A DNA stretch of 64,000 nt from Lachnospiraceae bacterium (GCA_021202465.1 JAJQCZ010000024.1:27974-91973), one strand, 5' to 3'; shown: positions 34,629-43,495, counted from the first letter of the stretch. Program-made: numbers and translations. Notes: a model not told the origin generated them from the sequence alone.

Positions 34629-34892
34629 CCTGCGCCTCCTTTCTGTCATCAGCATAAAGCTCCGGGCTGCAAAATCATGGTCTCCGAAGGTTTTGAAAAC
34701 CTGTTTATTTTATGGAGATACATTGCATGAGATTTTGATTCCGGCATCGTCATCATACATAATAAGACGCTTTTTTTCAAGTCCTCCGGGCCTTTTCACC
34801 GCCTCTTTTCCCGGCGCATAAATGCCGGCAGGCGGTCATATGCTAGATTGTGACGGCAAAGGGGAGCGGCGGAACCGGTGGGAGGTCTGTGT

Positions 34893-36095
34893 GTGAACGA
34901 GCGGGAGTGGGAAGTGTTGCAGCAGTACGAGGTGCAGGTCAGGAAGCTGGTCCGGTTTCGGGGCGCCTTCCTCTGCGAGACCGGACGGGAACTTTATCTG
35001 CTGAAGGAGTGTGCTGTCTCCGAGGAACGGCTCCAGTGGGAGGCATGGATTCTGGATGGCTGCCGGGACCTGGGGAGTGTCCGGACAGAGACCTATGTGC
35101 GAAACCGGGAGGGAAGATTATTGTCACGCTCCTCCGACTACCGGTATTATCTGCTGCGTACCTGGCAGGAGGGGCGGGAGTGCAGCCGCGACAACCGGGA
35201 GGACGTCATCCTGGCTGCCGCGGCGCTGGCGCGGCTTCATCGGAATTTCCGGCAGAGAAAGGAAGAACTGGCTGCCTGGGAAATCCTCTGGAAGCAGGAA
35301 TGGGCACAGATCCGGCAGGCAGAGCAGGAGGCGGCCCGGCTGCGGGAAGAAAAACGGCGTGAAGAGAACGGTGTCGGCCTGCGCATCGGGGAGGAAGATG
35401 ATTCGTGCAGAACCGGAGACCTGGAAACAGACGCTGGGAACAGTCGGCGCGCGGCAGAGCCGGGCGGCGCGGATGCAGGGAAAACGGAGGGAGCTCCGGT
35501 CTCTCCGTCTGCGGAGAACCGCACCGCTGCGGAAATGCACCGGCACACCCGCGAGATGACACGGGCGCGGAATTTCATCCGCAAGATCCGGCGGAAATCG
35601 GAGCTGGAGATCGCTCTTCTGAGTGAGTTTGCCGGTTACCTTCCTCAGGCCGAGGAGGCGGCCCGGCGGATGGAAGCGCTGGCGCCTCCGGAGGACGGAC
35701 TCTGCCACGGCGATTATGCCTGCCACCACCTCTTTCGCGGGCGGGACGGCCTCTTTCTCTCTGATTTCGGCCGTCTCCACCACGGCGTGTACCAGGAGGA
35801 TCTCTATCTTCTTCTGCGGAAAACGATGGAGAACAGCGGCTGGGATGCGGCGCTGGCACGGGAGATGCTGACCAGTTACGATAAGATTTTCCCTTTGTCC
35901 CGCGACGCGCTTTCCTATCTCTATCTGCGTTTCCTCTATCCGGAGAAATTCTGGAAGCAGGTGAATTTCTACTATAATCACCGCAAATCCTGGATGCCGG
36001 CCCGGAATCTCGAGAAGCTGCGCGCCATCGCGGCTCAGAAAGAAGGCCGGGAAGCGTTCCTGCGGCACATGGAGGAAAAAATTGGCCAGATGTGA
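34893..36095 (+). CDS. CotS-like spore-coat / phosphotransferase-family protein
   Basis: A 400-aa protein with the layout of the CotS family (aminoglycoside phosphotransferase/choline kinase fold): a small lobe (VRKLVRFRGAFLCETG, YLLKECAV), the Brenner-type catalytic motif HGDYACHHLFRG (about 290) and the metal motif LSDFGRL. Known members are spore coat proteins. A poorly conserved, charged low-complexity insert covers about residues 140-225. The start is GTG at 34893, with GGGAGG seven bases upstream. No operon partner; it is followed by the 36.1 kb hairpin element. Confidence 0.72.
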   Translation: MNEREWEVLQQYEVQVRKLVRFRGAFLCETGRELYLLKECAVSEERLQWEAWILDGCRDLGSVRTETYVRNREGRLLSRSSDYRYYLLRTWQEGRECSRDNREDVILAAAALARLHRNFRQRKEELAAWEILWKQEWAQIRQAEQEAARLREEKRREENGVGLRIGEEDDSCRTGDLETDAGNSRRAAEPGGADAGKTEGAPVSPSAENRTAAEMHRHTREMTRARNFIRKIRRKSELEIALLSEFAGYLPQAEEAARRMEALAPPEDGLCHGDYACHHLFRGRDGLFLSDFGRLHHGVYQEDLYLLLRKTMENSGWDAALAREMLTSYDKIFPLSRDALSYLYLRFLYPEKFWKQVNFYYNHRKSWMPARNLEKLRAIAAQKEGREAFLRHMEEKIGQM

Positions 36096-36142
36096 AGAAG
36101 ATTTTCGGTAAGTTTCCTTTACTTTGAGAGGATTAAAAAGTA

Positions 36143-36420
36143 TAATATGACACAAGGGACAAAAGGTCAGGAATGGAACGCTTACACAAGGTACGCCCTT
36201 CGGGTGCGCGTTCCAATTCATGACCTTGGGGACCGCAACAACATGAGAAAGTAGCCATTTTGGCCAGTATTTGGGCCAAAATGAGCGGATTTCGAATGCT
36301 GTTAGGATTGCGAGATAAGTGAGATACACCGAAGGCGCCCTTTGGGGAAAATCTTTGATTTTCGTAATCGAACTTATGCGTTGCTGTGCAAAGCGCGGAG
36401 CAATCCGTAGTGTCATATTA
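36143..36420 (+). mobile_element. MITE-like element with 11-bp terminal inverted repeats
   Basis: Bounded by TAATATGACAC (36143-36153) and GTGTCATATTA (36410-36420), a perfect 11-bp inverted repeat. Inside lies a large hairpin (AGGTCAGGAAT-GGAACGC pairing with GCGTTCC-AATTCATGACCT, with a nested GCCCTTCGGGTGC hairpin), then AACATGAGAAAGTAGC, then GGATTGC ... GCAATCC. No coding capacity. The family is present again at 16804-16996 and as a 33-base fragment at 14095-14127. It fills most of the gap between the CotS-like gene and the mutase. Confidence 0.7.
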
Positions 36421-36462
36421 GATAGCTCCCGGTCATGCCGGGGGGAGAAGGAGGAACGTAAC

Positions 36463-38193
36463 ATGGGATACTTAGAGTCTTACCAGGAATGGCTGACGAA
36501 CCCTTATTTTGACGAGGAGACCCGCGCGGAGCTTGCGGCCATCCGGGACGACGACAAAGAGATCAAGGAACGCTTCTATGCGGATCTGGAGTTCGGTACG
36601 GGCGGCCTGCGGGGCATCATCGGCGCCGGCACCAACCGCATGAACAAGTACGTGGTCCGCAAGGCGACCCAGGGTATGGCGAATTTCATTAAGAAACAGG
36701 GCACGGAGGCCATGGGCGTGGCGATTGCCCATGATTCCCGGCGGATGTCCACGGAATTTGCCGACGAGGCAGCCCTGACGCTGGCGGCCAACGGCATTCG
36801 GGCCTATGTATTCGATACGCTGCGCCCGACGCCGGAGCTCTCCTTCGCGGTGCGCTATTACGGCTGTACGGCGGGCATCAATGTCACCGCCAGCCACAAC
36901 CCGCCGGAGTACAACGGTTACAAGGCCTACTGGGCCGACGGCGCGCAGATCACCCCGCCCTACGACACCGGCATCATGGATGAGGTGAAGGCTGTGACCA
37001 ACTATGCCGACTGCAAGACCATGGACAAGGCGGCGGCGAAGGCCGCGGGGCTCTATGTCACGATCAGCGTGGAGTGCGACGCAGCCTACATGCGCGAGCT
37101 GAAGAAGCAGATCAAGCGTCAGGACTGCATCGACGCCGTGGGCAAGGACATCACCGTGGTGTATAATCCCCTGCACGGCGCGGGGAACGTCCCGGTGCGC
37201 CGGATCCTGGCGGAGATCGGTTTCCCGAATGTGTATGTCGTGCCGGAGCAGGAACTGCCGGACGGAGATTTCCCTACGGTCAGCTATCCCAACCCGGAGG
37301 CTGCCGAGTGCTTCGAACTGGCGCTGAAGCTGGCGAAGGAGAAGAACGCGGACCTGGTTCTGGCAACAGACCCTGATTCCGACCGTCTGGGCGTATATGT
37401 GAAGGATGCGGCCGGAGAATATCAGTGCCTGACCGGAAATATGTCCGGCTGTCTGCTGGCGGATTATGAGATCAGACAGTGGAAGGAGCAGAAGGGGCTG
37501 CCCGCAGACGGCGCTCTCATCAGCACCATCGTCAGCACCAACCTGGCCGGCGCCATTGCGAAGAAATACGGCGTGGAATTCATCGAGACGCTGACCGGCT
37601 TCAAATACATCGGCGAGCAGATCAAGAAGTTCGAAGACACCGGCAAGGGCACCTTCCTCTTCGGCTTCGAGGAGAGCTATGGCTGCCTGATTGGCACCCA
37701 TGCCCGCGACAAGGACGCCGTCGTGGCCAGCATGGCCCTGTGTGAGGCGGCCGCCTACTACAAGACCCAGGGCAAGACCCTGTGGGATGCCATGCTTGAC
37801 ATCTACAACGAACTGGGCTATTACAAGGACAACATCATTTCCATCACTCTGAAGGGGCTGGATGGCTTGGAGAAGATCCAGAAGATCATGTCCGTCCTGC
37901 GCGAGGAGGAGCCGAAGACACTGGGCGCCTATCGCGTGCTGGCCAAGAGGGACTACAAGCTGGACACTGTGAAGGACATGGAGACCGGTGAGGTGACGGC
38001 GACCGGTCTGCCGAATTCCAACGTGCTCTACTATGATCTGGAGGATAATGCCTGGTGCTGCGTGCGTCCTTCCGGCACCGAGCCCAAGATCAAGCTGTAC
38101 TATGGCGTCAAGGGCAGCTCCTTCGAGGATGCGGCGGCCCGTTCCGAGGCGCTGGGACAGGTCCTCTCCGATATGGTGAACGCCATCGAGTAA
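36463..38193 (+). CDS. Phosphosugar mutase (phosphoglucomutase/phosphomannomutase)
   Basis: A 576-aa alpha-D-phosphohexomutase that interconverts sugar 1- and 6-phosphates. The phosphoserine loop TASHNPPEYNGYK (about 143), the metal loop DPDSDR (about 305), the sugar loop FGFEESYG and the phosphate-binding RPSGTEPKIK near the C-terminus are all present. Long bacterial PgcA-type rather than the shorter GlmM type. The start at 36463 has GAAGGAGGAAC upstream; a longer frame reads into the hairpin element. Forms a two-gene operon with the HAD phosphatase 10 bases downstream. Confidence 0.93.
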   Translation: MGYLESYQEWLTNPYFDEETRAELAAIRDDDKEIKERFYADLEFGTGGLRGIIGAGTNRMNKYVVRKATQGMANFIKKQGTEAMGVAIAHDSRRMSTEFADEAALTLAANGIRAYVFDTLRPTPELSFAVRYYGCTAGINVTASHNPPEYNGYKAYWADGAQITPPYDTGIMDEVKAVTNYADCKTMDKAAAKAAGLYVTISVECDAAYMRELKKQIKRQDCIDAVGKDITVVYNPLHGAGNVPVRRILAEIGFPNVYVVPEQELPDGDFPTVSYPNPEAAECFELALKLAKEKNADLVLATDPDSDRLGVYVKDAAGEYQCLTGNMSGCLLADYEIRQWKEQKGLPADGALISTIVSTNLAGAIAKKYGVEFIETLTGFKYIGEQIKKFEDTGKGTFLFGFEESYGCLIGTHARDKDAVVASMALCEAAAYYKTQGKTLWDAMLDIYNELGYYKDNIISITLKGLDGLEKIQKIMSVLREEEPKTLGAYRVLAKRDYKLDTVKDMETGEVTATGLPNSNVLYYDLEDNAWCCVRPSGTEPKIKLYYGVKGSSFEDAAARSEALGQVLSDMVNAIE

Positions 38194-38202
38194 GAGAATT
38201 GC

Positions 38203-38922
38203 ATGAATACCATTTTGTTTGACCTGGACGGGACACTGCTCCCTATGGACCAGGATACTTACGTAAGACAATATATCCGACTCCTGGCGGGGCATTTCGC
38301 GTCCCTGGGATACGACGCAAAGAGGGTGGCCGACGGTCTGCTGCAGGCCACCCTCGCTTCCATGAAAAATGAGACGGAACAGACCAACGAGGAAGTCTTC
38401 TGGTCTGTGTTCGGGCAGGCAGCCTATCCGGATCTGCGGGAGCATGAGTTGGAGCTGTGCCGCTTCTATGCGGAGAAGCACCCGACGCTCTGCACCGCCG
38501 TGGCTCCCGGGCGGAATTCCAGGCGCCCGGTGGACATACTGCGGGCGAAGGGCTACCGGCTGGTGCTGGCTACGAATCCGCTGTTTCCCCGAATGGCGAC
38601 TTATCAGCGGATGTCCTGGGCCGGGCTGGTTCCGGCGGACTTCGCCTGTGTCACGACATTTGACAACAGCCGCCGCTGCAAGCCCAATCCGGCGTATTTC
38701 ACGGAGCTGACGGAGCAGCTGGGACTGGCCCCGGCGGACTGCCTGATGGTGGGAAACGACATGCGGGATGACATGGAGGCCGCCACGGCGGCGGACCTGG
38801 AGACCTGGCTGATCACAGACTACCTCATCGACCGTAAGGGAGAAGGACCGGAGGCTTACCGTCACGGGACTTTTGAGGAATTCGTACAGTATGCGGAAGC
38901 GTTGCCGCCCTGTGAGGGCTGA
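38203..38922 (+). CDS. HAD-family hydrolase
   Basis: A 239-aa haloacid dehalogenase-like phosphatase with motif I FDLDGTLLP (nucleophile Asp), motif II LATNP region, motif III lysine in RRCKPNPAYF and motif IV VGNDMRDDMEAA. The substrate is unknown. Its place 10 bases after the mutase suggests sugar phosphate removal or repair. Weak binding site, likely translationally coupled. Confidence 0.87.
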   Translation: MNTILFDLDGTLLPMDQDTYVRQYIRLLAGHFASLGYDAKRVADGLLQATLASMKNETEQTNEEVFWSVFGQAAYPDLREHELELCRFYAEKHPTLCTAVAPGRNSRRPVDILRAKGYRLVLATNPLFPRMATYQRMSWAGLVPADFACVTTFDNSRRCKPNPAYFTELTEQLGLAPADCLMVGNDMRDDMEAATAADLETWLITDYLIDRKGEGPEAYRHGTFEEFVQYAEALPPCEG

Positions 38923-38927
38923 TAATA

Positions 38928-38959
38928 AAAACCTCTTCCTGATACAGGGAGAGGTTTTT
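38928..38959 (+). terminator. Terminator after the mutase-HAD operon
   Basis: AAAACCTCTTCCT pairs with AGGGAGAGGTTTT, followed by T residues. It lies 6 bases after the HAD stop. Confidence 0.9.
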
Positions 38960-39069
38960 CATTGACAAAAAACAGGAAAATGACTGCAGTGTGAATGACG
39001 TCTTGACGAGAAACGGATTTATGATAAAATATGATATATCATGGATTTTCATAAAAATGGAGGCGCGGA

Positions 39070-40296
39070 ATGGCATATATCAAGAGAGAGCTCGAACGAA
39101 AATTTCTGAAACTCAACCAGTTCTTTAAGGCGGTTCTTGTTACAGGTGCCAGACAGGTCGGCAAGACAACGATGTTGAAACACCTGGCGGAGGGAAGTGA
39201 CAGAACCTATGTGACTATGGACAATGCCATGGCCAGAGATCTGGCAAAATCCGATCCTGTACTGTTCTTTCAGACCTACAAGCCCCCGATTCTCATCGAT
39301 GAGGTGCAGAAAGCTCCGGAATTGTTTGAACAGATTAAGATTCTCTGCGACGAGAGCGACGAAAACGGGCTCATCTGGCTGACCGGTTCTCAGCAGTACG
39401 GAATGATGAGAAAAGTGCAGGAAACACTGGCCGGAAGAATCGGAATTCTGGAGCTGTACAGTCTGTCGGCACGGGAAAAGGCTGGGGTTGTGTTTGACGA
39501 GGAACTGGACTTTTCGCTTTCCGCCCTGCAGGCAAGACAGCGCAGGCTGCCCAAAAACGATGTGATCCAGGTGTTCCGGCATATCTGGGAGGGCGGAATG
39601 CCGCAGGTGCAGGGTGTGGATGAGGAACTCCGGCAGGAATATTTTAATTCCTATGTCGACACATACCTGATGCGGGATGTGACGGAAGCAGGAGGAATTA
39701 CTGATTCTGTACGTTTCCGCAGATTTCTTGTCGGTTGCGCCTCTCTTGTTGCAGAGCAGGTTAATTACACAACTTTGGCTGAGTCCGCCGACATCGCACC
39801 GACCACGGCCAAAGAGTGGCTTCGTGTATTAGAGAGCCTGCATATTATTTACCTTCTGCCGCCGTATTCCAATAACGCGCTGAAAAGGCTGAGTAAAACA
39901 CCGAAGCTGTATTTTTGTGACACTGGACTGTGCGCGTATCTGTCACTGTGGCTGACGCCGGAGACTTTACGCAATGGTGCGGCCAGTGGACATTATTATG
40001 AGAATTATGTGGTGATGGAGTTGGTAAGAAATTATGCTTATGCGAAATCGCGGGTGAATATGACTTACTTCCGGGATTCCAACGCCAAGGAAATCGACAT
40101 TTTTGTGGAGGAGAACAATGTGATTCATCCGCTGGAAGTCAAGAAGAGCGCAGCGCCGGACCGCCGGGAGGTGAAAAAATACAAGATTATCGATAAGGCC
40201 TCGCTGAACCGCGGCTGTGGCGGCATCATCTGTATGTGTGAGGAGCCCATCCCGATTGATGAAGAGAACTGTTTTATTCCCAGCAATCTGATCTGA
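39070..40296 (+). CDS. DUF4143 AAA-type ATPase
   Basis: A 408-aa protein of the AAA_14/DUF4143 family. Walker A-like GARQVGKTTML (about residue 28), Walker B PILIDEVQKAPELF, sensor region LIWLTGSQQYGMM, and a C-terminal restriction-endonuclease-like DUF4143 domain (FRDSNAKEIDIFVEE followed by PLEVKKSA, which keeps a D-x..E-x-K pattern). Function is not established; such genes are scattered accessory genes. Single-gene unit, binding site GGAGGCGC, bounded downstream by hairpins. Confidence 0.9.
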   Translation: MAYIKRELERKFLKLNQFFKAVLVTGARQVGKTTMLKHLAEGSDRTYVTMDNAMARDLAKSDPVLFFQTYKPPILIDEVQKAPELFEQIKILCDESDENGLIWLTGSQQYGMMRKVQETLAGRIGILELYSLSAREKAGVVFDEELDFSLSALQARQRRLPKNDVIQVFRHIWEGGMPQVQGVDEELRQEYFNSYVDTYLMRDVTEAGGITDSVRFRRFLVGCASLVAEQVNYTTLAESADIAPTTAKEWLRVLESLHIIYLLPPYSNNALKRLSKTPKLYFCDTGLCAYLSLWLTPETLRNGAASGHYYENYVVMELVRNYAYAKSRVNMTYFRDSNAKEIDIFVEENNVIHPLEVKKSAAPDRREVKKYKIIDKASLNRGCGGIICMCEEPIPIDEENCFIPSNLI

Positions 40297-40314
40297 AAGA
40301 ATATTGAAGAGAGA

Positions 40315-40386
40315 AAGGCACCTGCAGAGGGTGTTTTTCTTTTTGTCATATGGGACATTTCTCTGAAATTTCCCATATGACAAAAG
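40315..40386. repeat. Terminator-like hairpin plus 47-bp perfect-arm palindrome
   Basis: A weak terminator-like hairpin (GGCACC / GGGTG then TTTTTCTTTT) is followed by an inverted repeat at 40340-40386: CTTTTTGTCATATGGGA pairs with TCCCATATGACAAAAG, with further ATTTC/GAAAT pairing inside. Between 40387 and 40470 three more short GC hairpins follow, the last being GAATGCGC / GCGCATTC with TTTAAAAA. Confidence 0.65.
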
Positions 40387-40480
40387 CCTCCGGCGGATGC
40401 ACACTCGCGCGCAAGGAAATATGTCGCCAAAGCGACTGCGCTCAGCGCGAGAATGCGCAAAGCGCATTCTTTAAAAAGGG

Positions 40481-40542
40481 TACTTGACAATACAAAGTAG
40501 CTGTGGTATCTTGTGGACGTAACTACTTGACATTGCATAGTA
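40481..40542 (+). promoter_or_regulatory. padR promoter with two PadR operator-like sites
   Basis: TTGACA at 40484-40489, a 17-base spacer and TATCTT at 40507-40512. Two near-palindromic sites of the same design, TACTTGACAATACAAAGTA (40481-40499) and TACTTGACATTGCATAGTA (40524-40542), cover the -35 box and the start of transcription. This strongly suggests autorepression by the PadR protein encoded next. Confidence 0.7.
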
Positions 40543-40564
40543 GATGCGGAAAGGAGGTGCGGCC

Positions 40565-40903
40565 ATGGCAGATACGCAGCTGATGAAGGGAATTCTTGAA
40601 GGCTGCACGCTGGCGCTGATCGCAGAGGGGGAGACCTACGGATACCAGATCCTGTCGGACATGGCAGCTCACGGTTTCACTGACGTTCTGGAGGGAACTT
40701 TGTATCCGATCCTGACGCGGCTGGAACGCAATGGACTGATTCAGTGCCGAAAGGCGAAATCACCGCTGGGGCCTGTCCGCAAATATTATTCCATCACAGA
40801 ACACGGAAGCGAGTATCTCAGAGAATTCCGGAAGAATTACACGTATGTTACGGCATGTGCAGACTCCATATTGAACGGCAAAGATATTGACGGTTCAACA
40901 TGA
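40565..40903 (+). CDS. PadR-family transcriptional regulator
   Basis: A 112-aa winged-helix PadR protein: LMKGILEGCTLALIAEGETYGYQIL opens the HTH, followed by EGTLYPILTRLERNGLIQ and the RKYYSITEHGSEYL wing. The start at 40565 (MADTQ) has AAAGGAGGTGC upstream. The next gene encodes a membrane protein, a frequent PadR partner arrangement. Inducer unknown. Confidence 0.92.
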   Translation: MADTQLMKGILEGCTLALIAEGETYGYQILSDMAAHGFTDVLEGTLYPILTRLERNGLIQCRKAKSPLGPVRKYYSITEHGSEYLREFRKNYTYVTACADSILNGKDIDGST

Positions 40904-40973
40904 CGGAGATGAATACGATAGACACTGCCGTAAATGACAAAAGGTCATTTATGATCTAAAAGGGGGTTAAGTC

Positions 40974-41654
40974 ATGATTATTGGAGAGATGAAGGAAATG
41001 CTGCGGGACGAATACAGAGAGACCTTTGCCCGGGCGGAGTCCTATGGGCGGATCTCGGATCTGGAGGAAGAGTATCTGGAGGACTGCCTGGCAGATCTGG
41101 GGGATCTGCTGTACACGGCGCAGGAGAAGGGAACGCCGGTGGAGAAGCTGATCGGAAGCAATCCGGAAGCGTTCTGCCGTTCCTACTTCAGCGCCTTTAC
41201 GGTCAAAGATCGTGTGAAACATGTCTGCGGGACGTTTTTCAAGGATACCTGGGGGCTTTTGGTCATCAATCTCCTGCTGCTCGTGGGAGACGGCCTGGGC
41301 GGCGTTGATCTGTGGACGATTCCTACAAACTGGTACACCGGCTGGTTTCTGGCCTTCGATGTCTCTTTTATTCTTTTTTATAATGTCCTGTTCAGCTCCG
41401 TCCTGCGGCGCGTATATTTCCGTATCCGGCACGGAGAGATGATCCAGACTGTCGGAACCATCTGCCTGGTTCTCCTCTCTCTGTTCCTGGGGCAGAGATT
41501 TCGGGATGTCTTGAGCGAGGTCCCCGCTCTTCTGGTAGTCATTCTCTCCGGCGGGTACATTTTGCTCTATCTCCTGGTGGTGGGGCACTCCAATTACCGA
41601 CGGACCGGACATCTGTTTGATCCGGAGAGGAAGCAGCGCCGGAGCGCGCGTTGA
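40974..41654 (+). CDS. PadR-associated membrane protein (HAAS/DUF1048-like N-terminus)
   Basis: A 226-aa protein. Residues 1-85 are charged and helical (MKEMLRDEYRETFARAESYG, EEEYLEDCLADLGDLL), like the HAAS/DUF1048-type signalling domains found next to PadR genes. About four transmembrane spans follow (LLVINLLLLVGDG, WFLAFDVSFILFYNVLF, TVGTICLVLLSLFLG, ALLVVILSGGYILLYLLVVG). Presumably under PadR control. The biochemical role is unknown. Binding site GGGGG before the ATG. Confidence 0.72.
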   Translation: MIIGEMKEMLRDEYRETFARAESYGRISDLEEEYLEDCLADLGDLLYTAQEKGTPVEKLIGSNPEAFCRSYFSAFTVKDRVKHVCGTFFKDTWGLLVINLLLLVGDGLGGVDLWTIPTNWYTGWFLAFDVSFILFYNVLFSSVLRRVYFRIRHGEMIQTVGTICLVLLSLFLGQRFRDVLSEVPALLVVILSGGYILLYLLVVGHSNYRRTGHLFDPERKQRRSAR

Positions 41655-41868
41655 CCTGATAGAAATATTGTCTAAATTGTCATATTTTCCTGCGAAATAT
41701 ATGAAAAAGTATAGAAATTTACAATAAGACACAGTTTTTTAAAACGAAAAACATATGAAAGAATGCTGGGCATTGGTGAGGGCTCGAAAAAGGTGAATCA
41801 GAAAAAATCATGTAAACCGGGACTCTTCGGATTAAAAATCAAAAAAATGGCAAAAATATACAGGGGTA

Positions 41869-41896
41869 TTGAAAAAAAGAAAAATAGTGATATAAT
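41869..41896 (+). promoter_or_regulatory. carD promoter
   Basis: TTGAAA at 41869-41874, a 16-base spacer and a consensus TATAAT at 41891-41896, embedded in A-rich DNA. Confidence 0.65.
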
Positions 41897-41908
41897 ATAA
41901 GAGATGAG

Positions 41909-41970
41909 GCTGCGGCATCGAGGTTATAAACAGAGATTCTGATTTGTCTCTGAGAGGTGAAAACCGCAGC
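41909..41970 (+). promoter_or_regulatory. Structured 5' leader of carD
   Basis: An outer stem GCTGCGG (41909-41915) / CCGCAGC (41964-41970) encloses a second stem CAGAGA / TCTCTG. The structure starts within about 10 bases of the expected transcription start. It does not match a riboswitch I know. Confidence 0.45.
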
Positions 41971-42023
41971 GTGAAAACAGATTCGTAAAAGCAGACGCCG
42001 GAAAAGGCAGAAAGGAGAGCCAG

Positions 42024-42539
42024 ATGTTTGGCAAAGGCGAATATATCATTTACGGAAGCAAGGGAGTCTGTGAGGTGAGGGATATCACCACGATTCAGAG
42101 GGACGGCGTTCCAGGTAACCGCCTTTACTATTTACTGACACCGCTGAATTCACAGGGGAGCCGGGTGTTCACCCCGGTGGACAATGACAAGATCGTCATG
42201 CGGCCCCTGATGAGCCGCCAGGAGGCGGAACAGCTGATTGAAGAGATGCCGGAGATCGAGGAGCTGGAGGTGCCCAGCGAGAAGCTGCGGGAGCAGTCCT
42301 ACAAGGATTGTCTGCGGACTGGAAATTGCCGCGAGTATGTGCGTATCCTCAAGGCTCTCTACCGGAGGAGACAGACACGGATCGCCAGCGGGAAGAAGGT
42401 CACCGCGACCGATGAGCGGTACACGAAGCAGGCGGAGGAGGCGCTGTATTCGGAGCTTTCGATTCTGCTTTCGATTCCGACGGAGGAGGTACCGGCCTAT
42501 ATCAACGAGAAACTGCAGACGACCGGGGCAGCAAAGTAG
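42024..42539 (+). CDS. CarD-family transcription factor
   Basis: A 171-aa CarD/CdnL-type protein. The N-terminal RNA polymerase interaction domain (about 1-60) is a Tudor-like fold beginning KGEYIIYGSKGVCEV and includes YYLLTPL. The C-terminal helical DNA-binding domain covers about 65-165. Family members stabilise the open promoter complex at rRNA and other promoters. Binding site AAAGGAGAG. Single gene with promoter and terminator of its own. Confidence 0.92.
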   Translation: MFGKGEYIIYGSKGVCEVRDITTIQRDGVPGNRLYYLLTPLNSQGSRVFTPVDNDKIVMRPLMSRQEAEQLIEEMPEIEELEVPSEKLREQSYKDCLRTGNCREYVRILKALYRRRQTRIASGKKVTATDERYTKQAEEALYSELSILLSIPTEEVPAYINEKLQTTGAAK

Positions 42540-42642
42540 ACGTTACAGGCAGCACGCACGAAAAAATGAATCTGCCTGCGCAGTCTGTAAGCACCGCGAT
42601 ACAGAGAGCAGATGGTTTTGACTGATCATGGAAGATATGAAG

Positions 42643-42673
42643 GAGGTTTATCCCGGGTGATAAACCTCTTTTT
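42643..42673 (+). terminator. Terminator after carD
   Basis: GAGGTTTATC pairs with GATAAACCTC around CCGGGT, followed by TTTTTT. Confidence 0.92.
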
Positions 42674-42718
42674 TGTGTCATATAGTAAGACAGACAGGCA
42701 GAGCGGAGCCGCAGGAGC

Positions 42719-43495
42719 ATGAGGCAGAGATGGGAATGGGGAATGGGAATCGCACTGATTCTGATGATGGTGCTTCTGGCCAATGTCGGGATGGAGAAGG
42801 TTCTTACGGCGGCGGCTCAGACGGGTGTCACGGCGGCGGGAGAGAGCGGCACTGCAGAAGATGACGAGGCAGATGGCTCTGAGGAGAGCGGTGCGGAAGA
42901 GAAGGATTTGGAGTCCGGCTGGACGCACATTGTGGCCATCGACAGCGGCCACGGAGGCATCGACCCGGGAAAGGTGGGTGTGCATGGCGAGGAGGAGAAG
43001 GACATCAATCTGGCCATCGCGCAGCGGGTGCAGTCGCTCCTTGAGGCCAACGACATTCTGGTCGTCATGACCAGAGATTCGGATGAGGGATTGTATGATG
43101 AAAGCGACAGCAACAAAAAAATGGCCGATCTGACCGCCCGCTGCGCTCTGATCAACGAGAGCGGCGCGGAGCTGGCCGTGAGCATCCATCAGAACAGCTA
43201 TCACGATGCTTCGGTCTGCGGCCCGCAGATGTTCTACTACCGGAACTCGGAGGAGGGAGAGCGGCTGGCACGCTGTCTGCAGCAGACCTTCCTCAGTGTG
43301 CAGCCCGATAACACGCGGGATATCAAGTATAACGACAATTATTACATCCTGCTTCACGTGAACTGCCCTGTCGTTGTGGCCGAGTGCGGTTTTTTAAGCA
43401 ACTGGGAGGAATCGGAACTGCTGATGCAGGAGGAATATCAGGAACAGGTGGCCTGGGCAATCACGATGGGGATACTGACGTATCTGAATACGTGA
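42719..43495 (+). CDS. cwlD: N-acetylmuramoyl-L-alanine amidase (CwlD-like)
   Basis: A 258-aa exported Amidase_3 enzyme that cuts the amide between muramic acid and the stem peptide. An N-terminal span (about 10-22) anchors or exports it, an acidic linker follows, and the catalytic domain begins at about 75 with zinc ligands in DSGHGGIDPG, KDINLAIA and SIHQNSY and the catalytic Glu in VVAECGFLSN. The single domain plus N-terminal span is like CwlD, needed for spore cortex muramic lactam; a general autolysin is the alternative. AGGAG lies very near the ATG, so the start could be the Met at residue 9. Confidence 0.85.
   Translation: MRQRWEWGMGIALILMMVLLANVGMEKVLTAAAQTGVTAAGESGTAEDDEADGSEESGAEEKDLESGWTHIVAIDSGHGGIDPGKVGVHGEEEKDINLAIAQRVQSLLEANDILVVMTRDSDEGLYDESDSNKKMADLTARCALINESGAELAVSIHQNSYHDASVCGPQMFYYRNSEEGERLARCLQQTFLSVQPDNTRDIKYNDNYYILLHVNCPVVVAECGFLSNWEESELLMQEEYQEQVAWAITMGILTYLNT

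Larger units (their letters stand above)
41655..42023 (+). other. AT-rich intergenic region before carD
   Basis: No gene is supported. It holds A-rich DNA, the carD promoter at 41869-41896 and the structured leader at 41909-41970. Confidence 0.6.
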
